Assembly: GCA_963580285.1 (NCBI GenBank)
Contig: OY757011.1
Coordinates: forward strand, 100,842,316-100,906,315
Length of the DNA: 64,000 nucleotides
Reading direction: 5' to 3'
Source of the DNA: Lucinisca nassula
Taxonomy: Eukaryota > Mollusca > Bivalvia > Lucinida > Lucinidae
Position 1 is the stretch's first letter. Each line of letters begins with the position of its first letter. Made by a program: the position numbers and the translations under genes. Under the pieces are notes generated by a model that saw only the letters and a list, made by a program, of their open reading frames with translations, was not told the origin of the DNA and ran no database searches. This document shows, one piece after another, positions 33,158 through 45,463 of the stretch.

Positions 33158-34744
33158 CAAGAGGGCCAAATGGCCCTATATCACTCACCTGTGTACCAGA
33201 AAATCATTAATGATGTTTTAAGAATGCCATCTGGGCTTGAAGAAATAGACTGGGCTACATGGTGCTTCTATGCAGAGCTGGAACCGACCACACATGAGTA
33301 CTGGTAAACAGGTTCTAAACCTGCCCAGGAAAAGTGGTGCCAGTTGGACCGTCCATGCATAATGACCCTATTGGTTTCATTGGGTGGAAAGGGCTTAAGA
33401 TATAATTTCATCTCGATGTCGGGCCAAAGTCCCACAAAACTAGAAGCAACGTCTCCAAAATGACCTACACTGTGCTGACAGGGATGTTAAACCTCAAATC
33501 AATAAACAAGGGCAGGTAACTCCAAAGTTGTTTGTCTCATGCAGCCGAAATTCGAACTCTATGTAGACTGTATGTCCCTCCTGGTTATCTGCAACTTTGA
33601 TGAAGATCAGATCAGAAATGGCAGAAAAAAGTTGGTAAAGTTGTTTTTCCATTGTAAGTCTATGGGAAAATTGTTTGCGCTCTAAGGGCTGTAACTGCAA
33701 ACCCGAATGTCAGAATCAAGCCAAGTTTTATGGTTGTTCTCGTTTACTGAAAGTTTCAAAAAGATCAGATTAGAAAGGTCTGAGAAAAGGTGGAGACACT
33801 ATTTTTCACTAATATTTATGCTCAAGGGCAGGTAATTCGAAAGCCTTTTGTCTCATGCGGCCCAAATTCGAACTAAACATAGACTGTAAGCTCCTTCTGG
33901 TTATCTGGAAGTTTGATGAAGGTCAGTTTAGAAATAGCCAAGCAAAGTTGGAGACATTGTTTTACCATTGTAAGTCTATGGGAAAATTTTTCACCCTCAA
34001 GGGGATGTAACTGGAAATCTGGTGGTCAGATTCAAGCCAAAATCGAACTCATTAGAGATTTTATGCTTATCCTCGTTTACCAAAAGTAACAAAAAGATCA
34101 GATCAAAAATGGTTGCGGAAAGCTTGATACACCATTTTTCGCTAATAATTATGCTCAAGGGCAGTTAACTTAGAAGTCATTTGACCAGCGTGGCCCAAAT
34201 TCAAACTCAACATAGACTGTATGCCCCTCCTCGTTATCTACAAGTTTGATGAAGATCTGATTTGAAATGGTCGAGAAAAGACGTCGTTTTCCTATTGTAA
34301 GTCTATGGGAAAATCTTTCACACTCAAGGAGATGTAACTGGAAAACCACTGGTCAGATTCAAGCCAACTTCAAACTCGCTCGAGATTTTATGCTTGTCCT
34401 CTTTACCAAAAGTTGCAAAATGATCCAATCAAAAACGGCTGGGAAAAGCTGGAGACACCATTTTTTACTTACATTTATGCTCAAGGGCAGGTAACACAGA
34501 AGCTGTTTGTCCCGTGCAGCCCAAATTCGGTCTCGACGTAGACTGTAAGCCCCTCCTGGTTATCTGCAAGTTTGATGAAGATCGGATAAAAAATGGCGGA
34601 GAAAAAGTGGAGACGTCGTTTTCCCCATAATAAGTCTATGGGAAATAATTTTTACGCTCAAGGGGATGTAACTGAAAAAAACGATCGGCAGATTCAAACC
34701 AAATTGGAACTCGTCCGAGATTATATGCTTGTCCACATTTATGA
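33158..34744 (+). repeat. ~325 bp tandem-repeat element
   Basis: It opens AACAAGAGGGCCAAATGGCC with a GGGCCA/TGGCCC hairpin like 995. After an inserted SINE (33221-33512), about four units begin GGGCAGGTAA near 33510, 33826, 34159 and 34486. Each has TGTAAGTCTATGGGAAAA and GATTCAAGCCAA. It stops abruptly at a LINE fragment near 34745, so its 3' end is missing. Confidence 0.7.
33221..33512 (+). repeat. SINE-like family 1, copy d
   Basis: It is in the sense direction from GGGCTTGAAGAAATAGACTG to GATGTTAAACCTCAAATCAA. It is inserted close to the start of the 325 bp repeat element. Confidence 0.8.
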
Positions 34745-36144
34745 AAAGTTACTTGTTGCTCATATATATAGACCTCCAAAGTCAACCATCCAGTGGAATG
34801 ACTATTTTGAAGAAAGTCTCGAAAAAGCATGTTGTCTGGAATTAGAAATGTACCTACTAGGTGATTTCAACAGGGACTTATTAAATGATCATGTTGGGAA
34901 ATCATGGTTGGATTATACAGTCTTTTGGTCTAACTCAGTTTGTTAGGGAGGCCACACGATTGACAAACAGTTCAAAAACACTTATAGATCATATTTACTC
35001 CAACTTTTCTGAAAATATAACATTTGTTGATGTCCCAACAATTGGATTAAGCGACCATTTCCCAATATTCTTCACACGAAAAATGAACTCTTGTTTACCT
35101 AAGACAGAGCATCATACCATAAAATACCGGTCCTTTAAGGACTTTGATGAAAATAAATTTATAAGTGACCTTCAGTCAGTTCCGTGGGAAATCATTCAAA
35201 TTTTTGAACACCCTGATGATATACTACAGGCATGGACAGACCTCTTTCTGGAAATCGTTGATAATCATGTACCTATACGGCAACACCGGGTTAAGCACAA
35301 GAATCAACCCAAATGGCTAACACCAGAAATACTGGATGCCATCAAAATAAGAGACAGACACAAGGCATTAGGCTATGAAAATGATTATAAAATTTGGAGA
35401 AACAGAGTTACCCATATGATAAGGTTGTCTAAAAAAGAAAAATATGAAACTTTTATAGATCAGAATAAGCACAAACCAGGAAGCATCTTTAAAATTTTTC
35501 AAGAAGTTGGAGCTGGGAAGGGACAACAGGCACAAACACATATTGGCCCAATTAAGAATGGAGATTTGTATGTAGAACACCCCACCGATATTGCAAATAC
35601 TTTTAATGAGTTCTTTGTTAATGTAGCCTCAAAAATAAAGGAGCCACTTCTTTCTTCCAGTCATGAGAGACTTCGGGAATTCTGTAGTTCCAAACTTTTG
35701 ACAGGATCTAAATTTCATATTCCACATGTTCAGAAAGATCAAGTTAAAAAATTTCTTCATAATTTAGATGCCAGCAAAGCAACAGGGACAGACGCTATAG
35801 GCCCTAGGCTGCTAAAACTTTCAGCACCTCATATAGCAAATGAAATAACATATATATGCAATCAGAGTATCAGAGCTTCTATATTCCCTGAAAAATGGAA
35901 GGAAGCAAAAGTCACACCCTTATTCAAAAAGGGCTCCTGTGAGGATATGAATAACTATCGCCCAATATCAATTCTTCCCACCCTGTCTAAAATTCTTGAA
36001 AAACATGTTCATGACTCCCTTATGCACCATCTTAACACATACGAGCTGCTTCATAAAACACAGTCCGGCTTTAGGCCCAAACATTCTTGTGAAACGGCAC
36101 TCTTAAGTATGGTAGATACATGGCTAAATGCTCTTGATAATGAC
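34745..36144 (+). pseudogene. LINE fragment L1: endonuclease and N-terminal RT
   Basis: The frame at 34745-34915 gives AHIYRPPKSTIQWNDYF and LLGDFNRDLL, the end of an APE-type endonuclease. A one-base shift near 34915 moves it into a frame that runs to 36159 and encodes LIDHIYSN, GLSDHFPIFFTR, a ~250-residue linker, KVTPLFKKG, NYRPISILPTLSKILE and QSGFRPKHSCETALL. It is cut off before the catalytic palm: at about 36145 the reading frame runs into the first unit of a 162 bp array. Both ends are missing and one frameshift is present. It is a CR1/Jockey-like non-LTR retrotransposon; the clade is uncertain. Confidence 0.8.
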
Positions 36145-37467
36145 TGGGTTTGCATGTGACACATCGTCTCATGATGGTTAACATGTCTTCAAAGTAATTT
36201 CAAAACCCATTCAGAAATAAGTAAGTTATTGACTGCGTTTAAGTTTTGGACACATTTTTTTATACCTTTGACCTCTAAGTATGACCTTGACCTTGGAGTT
36301 ACAGATCTGGGTTTGCATGTGACACATCGTCTCATGATGGTTAACATTTCTTCAAAGTAATTGCAAACCCACCCAGAAATAAGTAAGTTATTGACTGTGT
36401 TTAAGTTTTGGACACTTTTTTTTACCTTTGGCCTCTAAGTATGACCTTGACCTTGGAGGTACAGACTGGGTTTTGCATGTAACACATCGTCTCATGATGG
36501 TTAACATTTCTACAAAGTAATTTCAAAATCCACCCAGAAATAAGTAAGTTATGGACTGCGTTTAAGCTTCGGACCCTTTTTTTTTACCTTTGACCTCTAA
36601 GTATGACCTTGACCTTGGCGGTACAGACCTGGGTTTTGCATGTGACACATCGTCTCATGATGGTTAACATTTCTTCAAAGTAATTTCAAGAAATAAGTAA
36701 TCCCATCCAGAAATAAGTAAGTTATTGACTGCGTTTAAGTTTTGGACACTTTTTTTTACCTTTGACCTCTAAGTATGACCTTGACCTTGGAGGTACAGAT
36801 CTGGGTTTGCATGTGACACATCGTCTCATGATGGTTAACATGTCTTCAAAGTAATTTCAAAACCCATCCAGAAATAAGTAAGTTATTGACTGCGTTTAAG
36901 TTTTGGACACTTTTTTTTACCTTTGACCTCTAAGTATGACCTTGACCTTGGAGGTACGGACTGGGTTTTGCATGTGACACATCGTCTCATGATGGTTAAC
37001 ATTTCTACAAAGTAATTTCAAAATCCATCCAGAAATAAGTAAGTTATGGACTGCATTTAAGTTTCGGACCCTTTTTTTTTACCTTTGACCTCTAAGTATG
37101 ACCTTCACCTTGGAGGTACAGACCTGGGTTTTGCATGTGACACATCGTCTCATGATGGTTAACATTTCTACAAAGTAATTTCAAAATTCATCCAGAAATA
37201 AGTAAGTTATTGACTGCGTTTAAGTTTCTGACCCTTTTTTGGACCTTTGACCTCTAAGTATGACCTTGACCTTGGAGGTATGGACCTGGGTTTTGCATGT
37301 GACACGTCGTCTCATGATGGTTAACATTTCTGCCCAGTAATTTTAAAATTCATCAAGAAATAAGGAAGTTATTGACCGCGTTTAAGTTTCGGACGCACAG
37401 ACGAACGGACGGACAGGGGCAAAGCTATATGCCCTTTCCACCATTCTTTGAAGGGCGGGGGCATAAA
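36145..37467 (+). repeat. 162 bp tandem array, eight units
   Basis: GACACATCGTCTCATGATGG starts at 36158, 36321, 36481, 36644, 36815, 36976, 37139 and 37301, with spacings of 160-171. Each unit also has TATGACCTTGACCTTGGAGG and AGAAATAAGTAAGTTATTGA. It ends with GACGAACGGACGGACAGGGG and a terminal stem-loop (37425-37467) finishing GGGCGGGGGCATAAAA. No unit encodes protein. Confidence 0.88.
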
Positions 37468-37502
37468 AAGCCCTCAATAACAAAGTTTTTGGACAAAAAT
37501 TG

Positions 37503-40500
37503 AACAAGAGCTCCGCAAGCTGGGCATTATACGCCTGTGGCAATTAGTAAAATGGAGCATACATATATTGACTGTTTTACAAGTTTGGGTTTGTGGAATG
37601 TAACCAAGGAACAATATTTGCTCCATATATTCTTACCTGGCAGTATTAATAACCCTCAATGGCTCAAACTACCTGTCTCCAACCAATGGTTGATAATATT
37701 TGGTGGACCATAACCTCAAAATAATATAGGCATAACTCTAGCAATAAGTGGTGGACTGTAACCTTGAAATAATATGCACTGCTCCACATCATAGTCTAAC
37801 TATACGTAAAGTTTCAGTTTCATCAGATGTAGGTGGGAGGTATTATCCGGAAACAATATATGTTTAGAAAAATATGTGAAAGGCGAATAACTTTGGTAAT
37901 ATTTGGCGGACTGTAACCTCAAAATAATATGCACTGTTCCACATCATGGTCTTACTATATGTAAAGTTTCAGCTTCATCAGATGTAAATTAAATGTAAGA
38001 GAATTATCCGGAAATGGAATGTTTAGAAAAATCTGTGGAAGGGGTATAACTCTGGTAATATTTGGCAGACCGTAACCTCAAAATAATATGCACTGTTCCT
38101 TCCATCACTGTTCATGGTCTTACTGTATGTAAAGTTTCAACATCATCGGATCTAAAATGTAGGAGGAGTTATCCGGAAACAAAATGTTTACAGAATTTTT
38201 CGAAGGGGCATACCACTCATTCTCAAATGAATTGGGATATTGCAGTCGCCGTATATTTTCTGAAATCAAGCAGTCATTTTTAACCAATGCATACGTTTAT
38301 ATGACAGAACAACAGGTCCCGAAGATATCATAAATCTCCTGTAGAATAGTACCTTTTCAGAGAAAATGAGCCACAGGAAAACCTGGTTTTGTAATGTTCG
38401 AGACTGTCGCTTTTCGAATTCTCTTTGTTTGCGCACTTACAAATTTAAAATTCCACTATTAAGGAAAGGGTTAGGTGGTTTCCATAAATTCTACATATTC
38501 TGGGTAGGAAAATGACTACCATTAGCAGGACCACATGGAGTCTTACTAAGTATCTTTCCCCGATTATGGCTGTCACCGAAATTTAATTAAACATTGTAAT
38601 GAACGAGACGACGTTTTTCTTCTTGTTATTTCAAAACAACGTTTAGGTTTTTATACACGGAAACATGACCAAATTGAGATTCTATATTATATAAAGCATA
38701 TAAGGTTGTTTGATGTTTTCTGTACAATAGGAAATGAAAAATACTTGCCATACAAAAATGTGCATGGATTTGTTGCAAAAATGCATGTAATGTTCGCGAT
38801 CATTATACCAGGCTTATTACGTATGTATGGACAAAAAATGCTAACTTGAGTTAAACTCCCACAATGTGTGACTAACACAAATACATCAACTGGAACGAAA
38901 ATAATATTTTGATGTTGAAATTCCCTCATTTCCAGTGTTTTGTAATGTTCGAGACCTGTAATGTTCAATACCGAAAATTGTTAGTCTAACAGCTTGATCA
39001 CAATGCTCTCACGTGGCACAGATTTCCGTTACCAGATTGCGTAGTAGAAAGTATCTGCACACTGCATGGTTGCCTTTTCTGGTATTTGATGGGTAAGGGA
39101 GTCGGCAGACAATACCACAGTTAAGGGAAAACAGAAGTCATATTTTGTTTTTAAATACCGCTGCATAGAAACTTTTTATCTTTTTCAAATATTATTTGTC
39201 ACAATCAATATTGTTCAATTAAGAATATGCCACCAAACATCATTATTAATAAACAACATTTGCACGCTTGCAAGATCATTATTCTATTGCAATAAGCAGT
39301 GGATGTTTGCGATGAAATGTCCGCTACATTTGGTATCGAACATGACAGGTTTGCTATGTTGACCGTCCAGGGATAATGACTGCAAATAAATGAACAATTT
39401 TGAATTGTGCAACCTAAGCTGTGTAAAATGAACACGTTTAGTGATATACATGTTTGCTACATTTCTACCAATAGCTGCAAACGGTAACAATGTTGATTCC
39501 AAATTTATTACTTATTTTCGATTTTGGATTTGAGTCCCATAGCTTATAACCTTTTCCCAAATTTTATTTGCCAGACTGAATATTTTCAATATTAAATGTG
39601 CACTGTTAGGAAGACACTTCAACTCCAAAATTTGTATTTCCAAATGCATATTTTGAATGTTAAAAATATTGTAAGTGCAGTTTATGTTACTAACATTATT
39701 GTATCGAACATTACAAATTGTATCGAACATCCCCACCTAAAATAAATTTGTATATTTTAGGGTATGCTGGTTTACTCTTGATTATGTTCCTAGATACAAC
39801 AAATACAATATTAGATTCATTTGCAATTTTACATGTAGAAATGGTAAAGTGGCATAGCATGTCCCTTTATCGTGTATGGTAATGTCCGAGACCATCATAG
39901 CTGCCATTTACAGACATGCATTTGTTTACATTTCTGAGCACTTATTTACAAACTTCACAAAACGTGATACTTTCTTCCAGCTGGTAGACAAAATTGGTTA
40001 CACTTTGAAGACTTTTGTATAGACAAATATTACTCTGGAATGCACTGTAATGTTCGATACTGTATTCTCGCGGTTGCATTATTAATTTTAGATACTTGAT
40101 TATTGAGAGCATAAGGCCATGCGGTTGTTGTGTGTTAATATGTGATAAATATGTCTTTTAATGTTTCAGGTGCCTTAAGGAAGCAGTTTATCTGTCAGGA
40201 GAGCATTTTTTATGCATAAAAGTATATACCGAGGCTTTTTTGCGTAATAGCGACACCATGTTTTAAAAGCATATGATTGAACATGCACTGTTACATTAGT
40301 TGGATCCAAAATATGAATGAAAATGACACTAACAGCTATATTGTCAGTTTATCGCGTTAGTAAACTACTTGACTTATAGAAACAAAATCCCTGTAATGTC
40401 CGCGACTTTTTACATATAATTAAAAAAACCTATTGCTTATGTTGATCGTTTATCTAAAGTAATATTACTTGTGTTCCTTATTTACCACTCAATACCTGTT

Positions 40501-41705
40501 CAAATGCAATAGTCGAACATGATCTAGCTATTATGTGCTTCTTTAAAAAAAACGAAAGTTGTATGTTTTAAGAAAACTATTTCTTTTTCTGTATTCTCTG
40601 ACCAACCCCGAATTTTATTCTAATTGGCTATTCATTTCTTTACCATATATATGACCATATGTTCAGTTTTGTCCCCGCTTAATAACCCGGTCGTAAGTTT
40701 CTGTCATTGCGAACTGCGGTCTCTTGATTTTTGTGATGTTATAGACGGGGGCAACGAACAAGTAGATTGTAGCGTACATTTCTCACAATCAAAATATATC
40801 AAAATACCAACATATTTCTAGCTGTTGGGGTGAAATAACTTTTGATTTCTTGATCAAGGAATTTTAACTGAGTAAAGGTACATGTTAATACTTTATTTTG
40901 AACATATCGGTGACTGAATCTAAGTAACTTTATAATTTGACTTTTTAAACGGCTAAAATCCCAATTCATTTGAGAATGAGTGATAACTCTATTATTATTT
41001 GGTGGACCATATACGCTGCCCCACATCATGCTCAAAGTTTCAGTTAAATTGGATGTAAAATGTAGGAGGAGTCATCCGGAAACAAAAAGTTTACAAAAAA
41101 TTTCAAAGGGCATAACTCTATTTATATTTGGTGGACCTTAACCTTAAAACAATATGCGCTGCCACACTTCATGGTCTTACTGTGTATGAAGTTTCAGCTT
41201 GATTGGATGCAAACCGTAGGAGGAGTTATCCAGAAACGAAAAGTTAACAAACAAATTCAAAGGGGCATAACTCTATTATTATTTGGTGGATCCTAACTTT
41301 GAAACAATATGCCCTGCCCCATATCATGGTCTAACTATGCATGAAGTTTCAGCTTCACTGGATGCAAACTGTAGGAGGAGCTGCCCCACATCATGCTCTA
41401 ATTATATATGAAGTTTCAGTTAAATTGGATGTAAAATGTAGGAGTTATCCGGAAACGAAAAGTTTACAAAAAATTTCAAAAGGGGCATAAATCTATAAAT
41501 ATTTAGTGGACCGTAACCTCGAAACTATATGTCCTGCCCCACGTCATGGTCTAACTACGTATGAAGCTTCAGCTTGATCAGATGTAAACTGTAGGACTGT
41601 AGGAATTATCCGGAAATGAAAAGTTAACAGATGGATGGACAGACGGACGGAGGGATGGACGCCGGGGGGCATAACATAATATGACCATTTTTCAAACGGG
41701 CATAT
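37503..41705 (+). repeat. ~165 bp tandem-repeat element split by a transposon
   Basis: It begins GAACAAGAGCTCCGCAAGCT. Units have GGCATAACTCTGGTAATA, TTTGGTGGACCGTAACCTC, AATATGCACTGTTCCACATC and GGAGGAGTTATCCGGAAAC. They run to 38212, are interrupted by the inverted-repeat element 38213-40982, and resume in phase at 40983 up to about 41640. A GGATGGACAGACGGACGG run and GGGCATATAAAC close it. Confidence 0.75.
38213..40982. mobile_element. 2.77 kb inverted-repeat DNA transposon, no transposase
   Basis: The ends CACTCATTCTCAAATGAATT (38214) and AATTCATTTGAGAATGAGTG (to 40982) are inverted, exact over about 25 bases, then degenerate. The flanking array reads GGGGCATA before and ATAACTCT after, while intact units read GGGCATAACTCT, so ATA (38210-38212, 40983-40985) is a 3 bp target duplication. 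Internally it is AT-rich with no ORF above 93 codons. It has at least eleven copies of GTAATGTTCGAGAC-like sequence on both strands. A 3 bp duplication with CACT ends recalls CACTA-type elements, but that placement is weak. Confidence 0.75.
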
Positions 41706-41957
41706 AAACTAGAGCTGCCGCCTAACGGGCGCCAATTATACCCCCGCATCCTCAAGGTCAACGTAAAGGTCAAGGTCAGGTTTGTGTATATCAATCTTAA
41801 GTACTAGTGGCAAGGTGTGTGGTGTGTGAATATTAAAGAAATCGGTCAAAGAATAAGGAAGTTATGAGCAATGTTAAAGTTTTTTGTAACGGACCGACGA
41901 CGACAGACGACAAGCTGACTCCTATATACCCCCTTCAAACTTCGTTTGCGGGGGTAT
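41706..41957 (+). mobile_element. Hairpin-ended element, TATACCCCCG type
   Basis: It starts AACTAGAGCTGCCGCC with a short hairpin. The subterminal TTATACCCCCGCA pairs with the terminal TGCGGGGGTATAA. The body carries CAAGGTCAACGTAAAGGTC. At 252 bp, it is the simplest complete example of the element structure seen at 26577 and 42038. Confidence 0.7.
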
Positions 41958-42037
41958 AAAAAACTCATCAGAAATATTTCTTTAGAGTATTTGGTTTCTT
42001 CTCAAGCATGGTTACCCCATTTTACTCTATTTATTAA

Positions 42038-43801
42038 ACAAGAATTCCGCAGAAGGCGGCGTAGCACCTGCTAGGGGCAAAAGTCACAGGAGCCACAAAT
42101 CAGAACGTAGTTATTAAATAAATAAATTTCATTCTTAGCAGTGTTAGTTGATGTAAAATGTGTCAAAGTCACGGACCAAAAATATAGGCCATGGTCACCA
42201 TGTCAAGGTATGTGCCAAATCAGTACATCGACGAGAAGCACTATGCAAGGTTTGGTGGCTGTAGGCCATTTATTTCAGGACATATCGAACATTGACGTAA
42301 AATGTGTTAATGTCACTAGAGTGCATAATATAGGTCAAGATCACCAGGTCAAGGTACTCGCAGTGTCAGTAAATGTAGGAGAAGCACTATGCAAGGTTTG
42401 GTGGTTGTAGACCTTATAGTTAAGAAGATATGGAATGTCGACCTAAAATGTGTAAAAGTCAATGGAGTACGATAAATAGGTCAAGGTCACTAAGTCAAGG
42501 TACCTGCACAGTCAGTACATCTAGAAGCAGCATTATGCAAGATTTGATGCTTGTAGGCCAATTATTTGCAGAGGTCTGGAACTTCGACATAAAATGTGTC
42601 AAAGTTGCTAGAACTTAAAATATAGGTCATGGTCACCAGGTCAAGGTACCTGCAGAGTCAGTACATCTAGGAGAAACACTATGCAAGATTTGATGGTTGT
42701 GGGCCTTTTATTTGAGGAGATCTGGAACTTTGACGTAAAATGTGTCAAAGTCAGTGGAGCATAAAATATAGGTCACGGTCGCCATGTCAAGGTTACTGTA
42801 GAGTCAGTACATCTAGGAGAAGCACTATGCAAGATTTTATGGTTGTAGGCCTTTTATTTGGCAAGATCTGGAACATCGATGTAATTTGTGTCAAAGTCAC
42901 TGGAGCGCAAAATATAGGTCAAGGTCACCGGGTCAAGGTGCTTCCCTAGTCAGGAGCTCAGGGTGATGTTTCATGAAAGGTCTGTCGGTTGTTTAGTCGT
43001 ATAGTAGATTACAATATAAACTTTGACGTAATGTGGAACTTCGATGTAATGGTCAAAGTCACTGGAGCGCAAAATATAGGTCAAAGTCACCAGGTCAAGG
43101 TGCTTACAAAGTGAGAAGGTCAGGGAGATGTTTCATGTAAGGTTTGATGGTAGCTGGGGTTTGTAGTTGACTTAAATAAAAACTTTGACGTAAATGTCGA
43201 ACTTCGACATAAATGTTAACAGACGGACAGACGAACGGATGCAAAATATAGGTCAAAGTCACCAGGTCAAGTTGCTTACAAAGTGAGAAGGTCAGGGTGA
43301 TGTTTCCTGTAAGGTTTGATGGTAGCATAGGTTGTAGTTGACTTAAACAAAAACTTTGACGTAAATGTCGAACTTTGACGTAATGGTCAAAGCCACTGGA
43401 GCGCAAAATATAGGTCAAAGTCACCAGGTCAAGGTGCTTACAAAGTGAGAAGGTCTATGAGATGTTTCATGTAAGGTTTGATGGTAGCTGAGGTTTGTAA
43501 AATAAAAACTTTGACGTAAATGTCGAACTTCGACGTAAATGTCGAACTTCCACGTAATGGTCAAAGTCACTGGAGCGCAAAATATAGGTCATAGTCACCA
43601 GGTCAAGGTGCTTACAAAGTGAGAAGGTCTGTGAGATGTTTCATGTAAGGTTTGATGGTAGCTGAGGTTTGTAAAATAAAAACTTTGACTTAAATGTCGA
43701 ACTTCGACGTAAATGTTAACAGACCGACGGACGAACAGACAGACCCACGGACGGAAAATCGGACGCCTATGTCACACCCTGCTACAAGCAGGTGCGACAA
43801 A
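42038..43801 (+). repeat. Tandem-repeat element, copy A (GCACCTGCT ends)
   Basis: It starts AACAAGAATTCCGCAGAAGG, with a CCGC-AGAAG-GCGG hairpin, then GTAGCACCTGCTAGGGGCA. About ten units of 135-170 bp have GTCAAAGTCACTGGAGCGCA, AAAATATAGGTCAAGGTCAC and CAAGGTGCTTACAAAGTGAG. It ends GACGGACGAACAGACAGACC and a CCTGCTACAAGCAGG hairpin, then TGCGACA. Left GCACCTGCT is the inverse of right AGCAGGTGC. Confidence 0.8.
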
Positions 43802-43945
43802 AATGATGATTAAATACTCAAATGCCTAAACAAATTATCTGGGGCACAGAGTATATTGATTAAAATTGACATGAACGCAGTTCGAAGCCTCAAAATTTGA
43901 GGAATTTATGCCGAAAGTGCAGAAAATACCTATAATAGGTGCCTA

Positions 43946-44176
43946 AATTTCTCATTCAGTACCAGAAACCCCTAAAGGGGTACATTGGCAAACAGTGCAG
44001 GCCCAGATCAGACGCCGCAGGATGCGGCATCTGAATCAGGGCCTACACTGTTTGCAAAAAGTTAAGCCATTTCCTGAATAAATTTTGAAGAAAACACAAC
44101 CTGACATCCCTAAATTTTGAAATGGACTCCTGCAATATATAAGGAGGAAGATTCCATTTGGTACAAAAAGGGTTAA
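43946..44176. mobile_element. piggyBac-like MITE, family M1, second copy
   Basis: It matches 628-856 (CATTCAGTACCAGAAACCCC, CAGATCAGACGCCGC, GGCATCTGAATCAGG, TTTGGTACAAAAAGGG-TTAA). The left TTAA is mutated. Confidence 0.7.
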
Positions 44177-44246
44177 GGTATATACAGATGTCAATCTGAT
44201 ACATGAGCTCAAATTTAATTATTCTCAATGTGGACAAGTTTCTAGA

Positions 44247-44331
44247 AAAGGAACCCATAATGTTCCAAATTATATGAATAATCATAAAATATGCTTATTA
44301 AAAAGTGTATTTTTGTTGTCAAAGAAAAAAA
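44247..44331. repeat. Left end of an inverted-repeat element interrupted here
   Basis: GGAACCCATAATGTTCCAAA and AAATATGCTTATTAAAAAG match the reverse of 49795-49850 (TTGGAACATTATGGGTT). The rest of the element resumes at 49095, so copy B at 44332-49093 inserted into it. Confidence 0.6.
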
Positions 44332-45463
44332 CAAGAATTCCACAGAAGGCGGCGTCGCACCTGCTGGGGGCAAAAGTCACAGGAGCCACAATCAGAACGT
44401 AGTTATTAAGAAAATTTCATTCTTAGCAGTGTTAGTTGATGTAAAATGTGTCAAAGTCAATGGACGAAAAATATAGGCCATGGTCACCAGGTCAAGGTAC
44501 GTGCCAAATCAGTAAATCGTGGAGAAGCATTATGCAAGGTTTTCTGGCTGTAGACCATTTATTTTAGGACATATCGAACATTGACGTAAAATGTGTTAAA
44601 GTCACCAGAGTGCATAATATAGGTCAAGGTCACCAGGTCAAGGTACCCGCAGAGTCAGTACATCTAGGAGCAGCATTATGCAAGATTTGATGGTTGTAGG
44701 CCTTTTATTTGCAGAGGTCTGGAACTTCGACGTAAAATGTGTCAAAGTCAGTGGAACATAAAATATAGGTCAAGGTCACCATGTCAAGGTTACTGCAGAG
44801 TCAGTACATCTAGGAGAAGCACTATGCAAGATTTTATGGTTGTAGGCCTTTAATTCGAGAAGATCTGGAACATCGACGTAATTTGTGTCAAAGTCACTGG
44901 AGCGTAAAATATAGGTCAACGTCACCGGGACAAGGTGCTTGCCTAGTCAGGAGCTCAGGGTGATGTTTCATGAAAGGTTTGATAATTGTTTAGTTTTATA
45001 GTTGATTACAAAGCAATCTTCTACGTAAATGTCGAACTTCGATGTAATGGTCAAAGCCACTGGAGCACAAAATATAGGTCAAAGTCACCAGGTCAAGGTG
45101 CTTACAAAGTGAGAAGGTCTATGAGATGTTTCATGTAAGGTTTGATGGTAGCTGAGGTTTGTAAAATGAAAATTTTGACTTAAATGTCGAATTTCGACGT
45201 AAATGTCGAACTTCGACGTAATGGTCAAAGTCACTGCAGCGCAAAATATAGGTCAAAGTCACCAGGTCAAGGTGCTTACAAAGTGAGAAGGTCTATGAGA
45301 TGTTTCATGTAAGGTTTGATGTAAATGTCGAACTTCGACGTAAATGTCGAACTTCGATGTAATGGTCAAAGTCACTGGAGCGCAAAATATAGGTCAAAGT
45401 CACCAGGTCAAGGTGCTTACAAAGTGAGAAGGTATATGAGATGTTTCATGTAAGGTTTGATGG

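Noticed and set aside
36145..37467. Regular repeats that could suggest a CRISPR array
   Set aside because: Units are contiguous 162 bp repeats without unique spacers, in an animal-type genome, with no cas genes.
42141..42949. Plus ORFs with repeated VKVT and STSRRSTMQ phrases
   Set aside because: They read through the noncoding tandem units of element A; the phrases are the repeat period translated.
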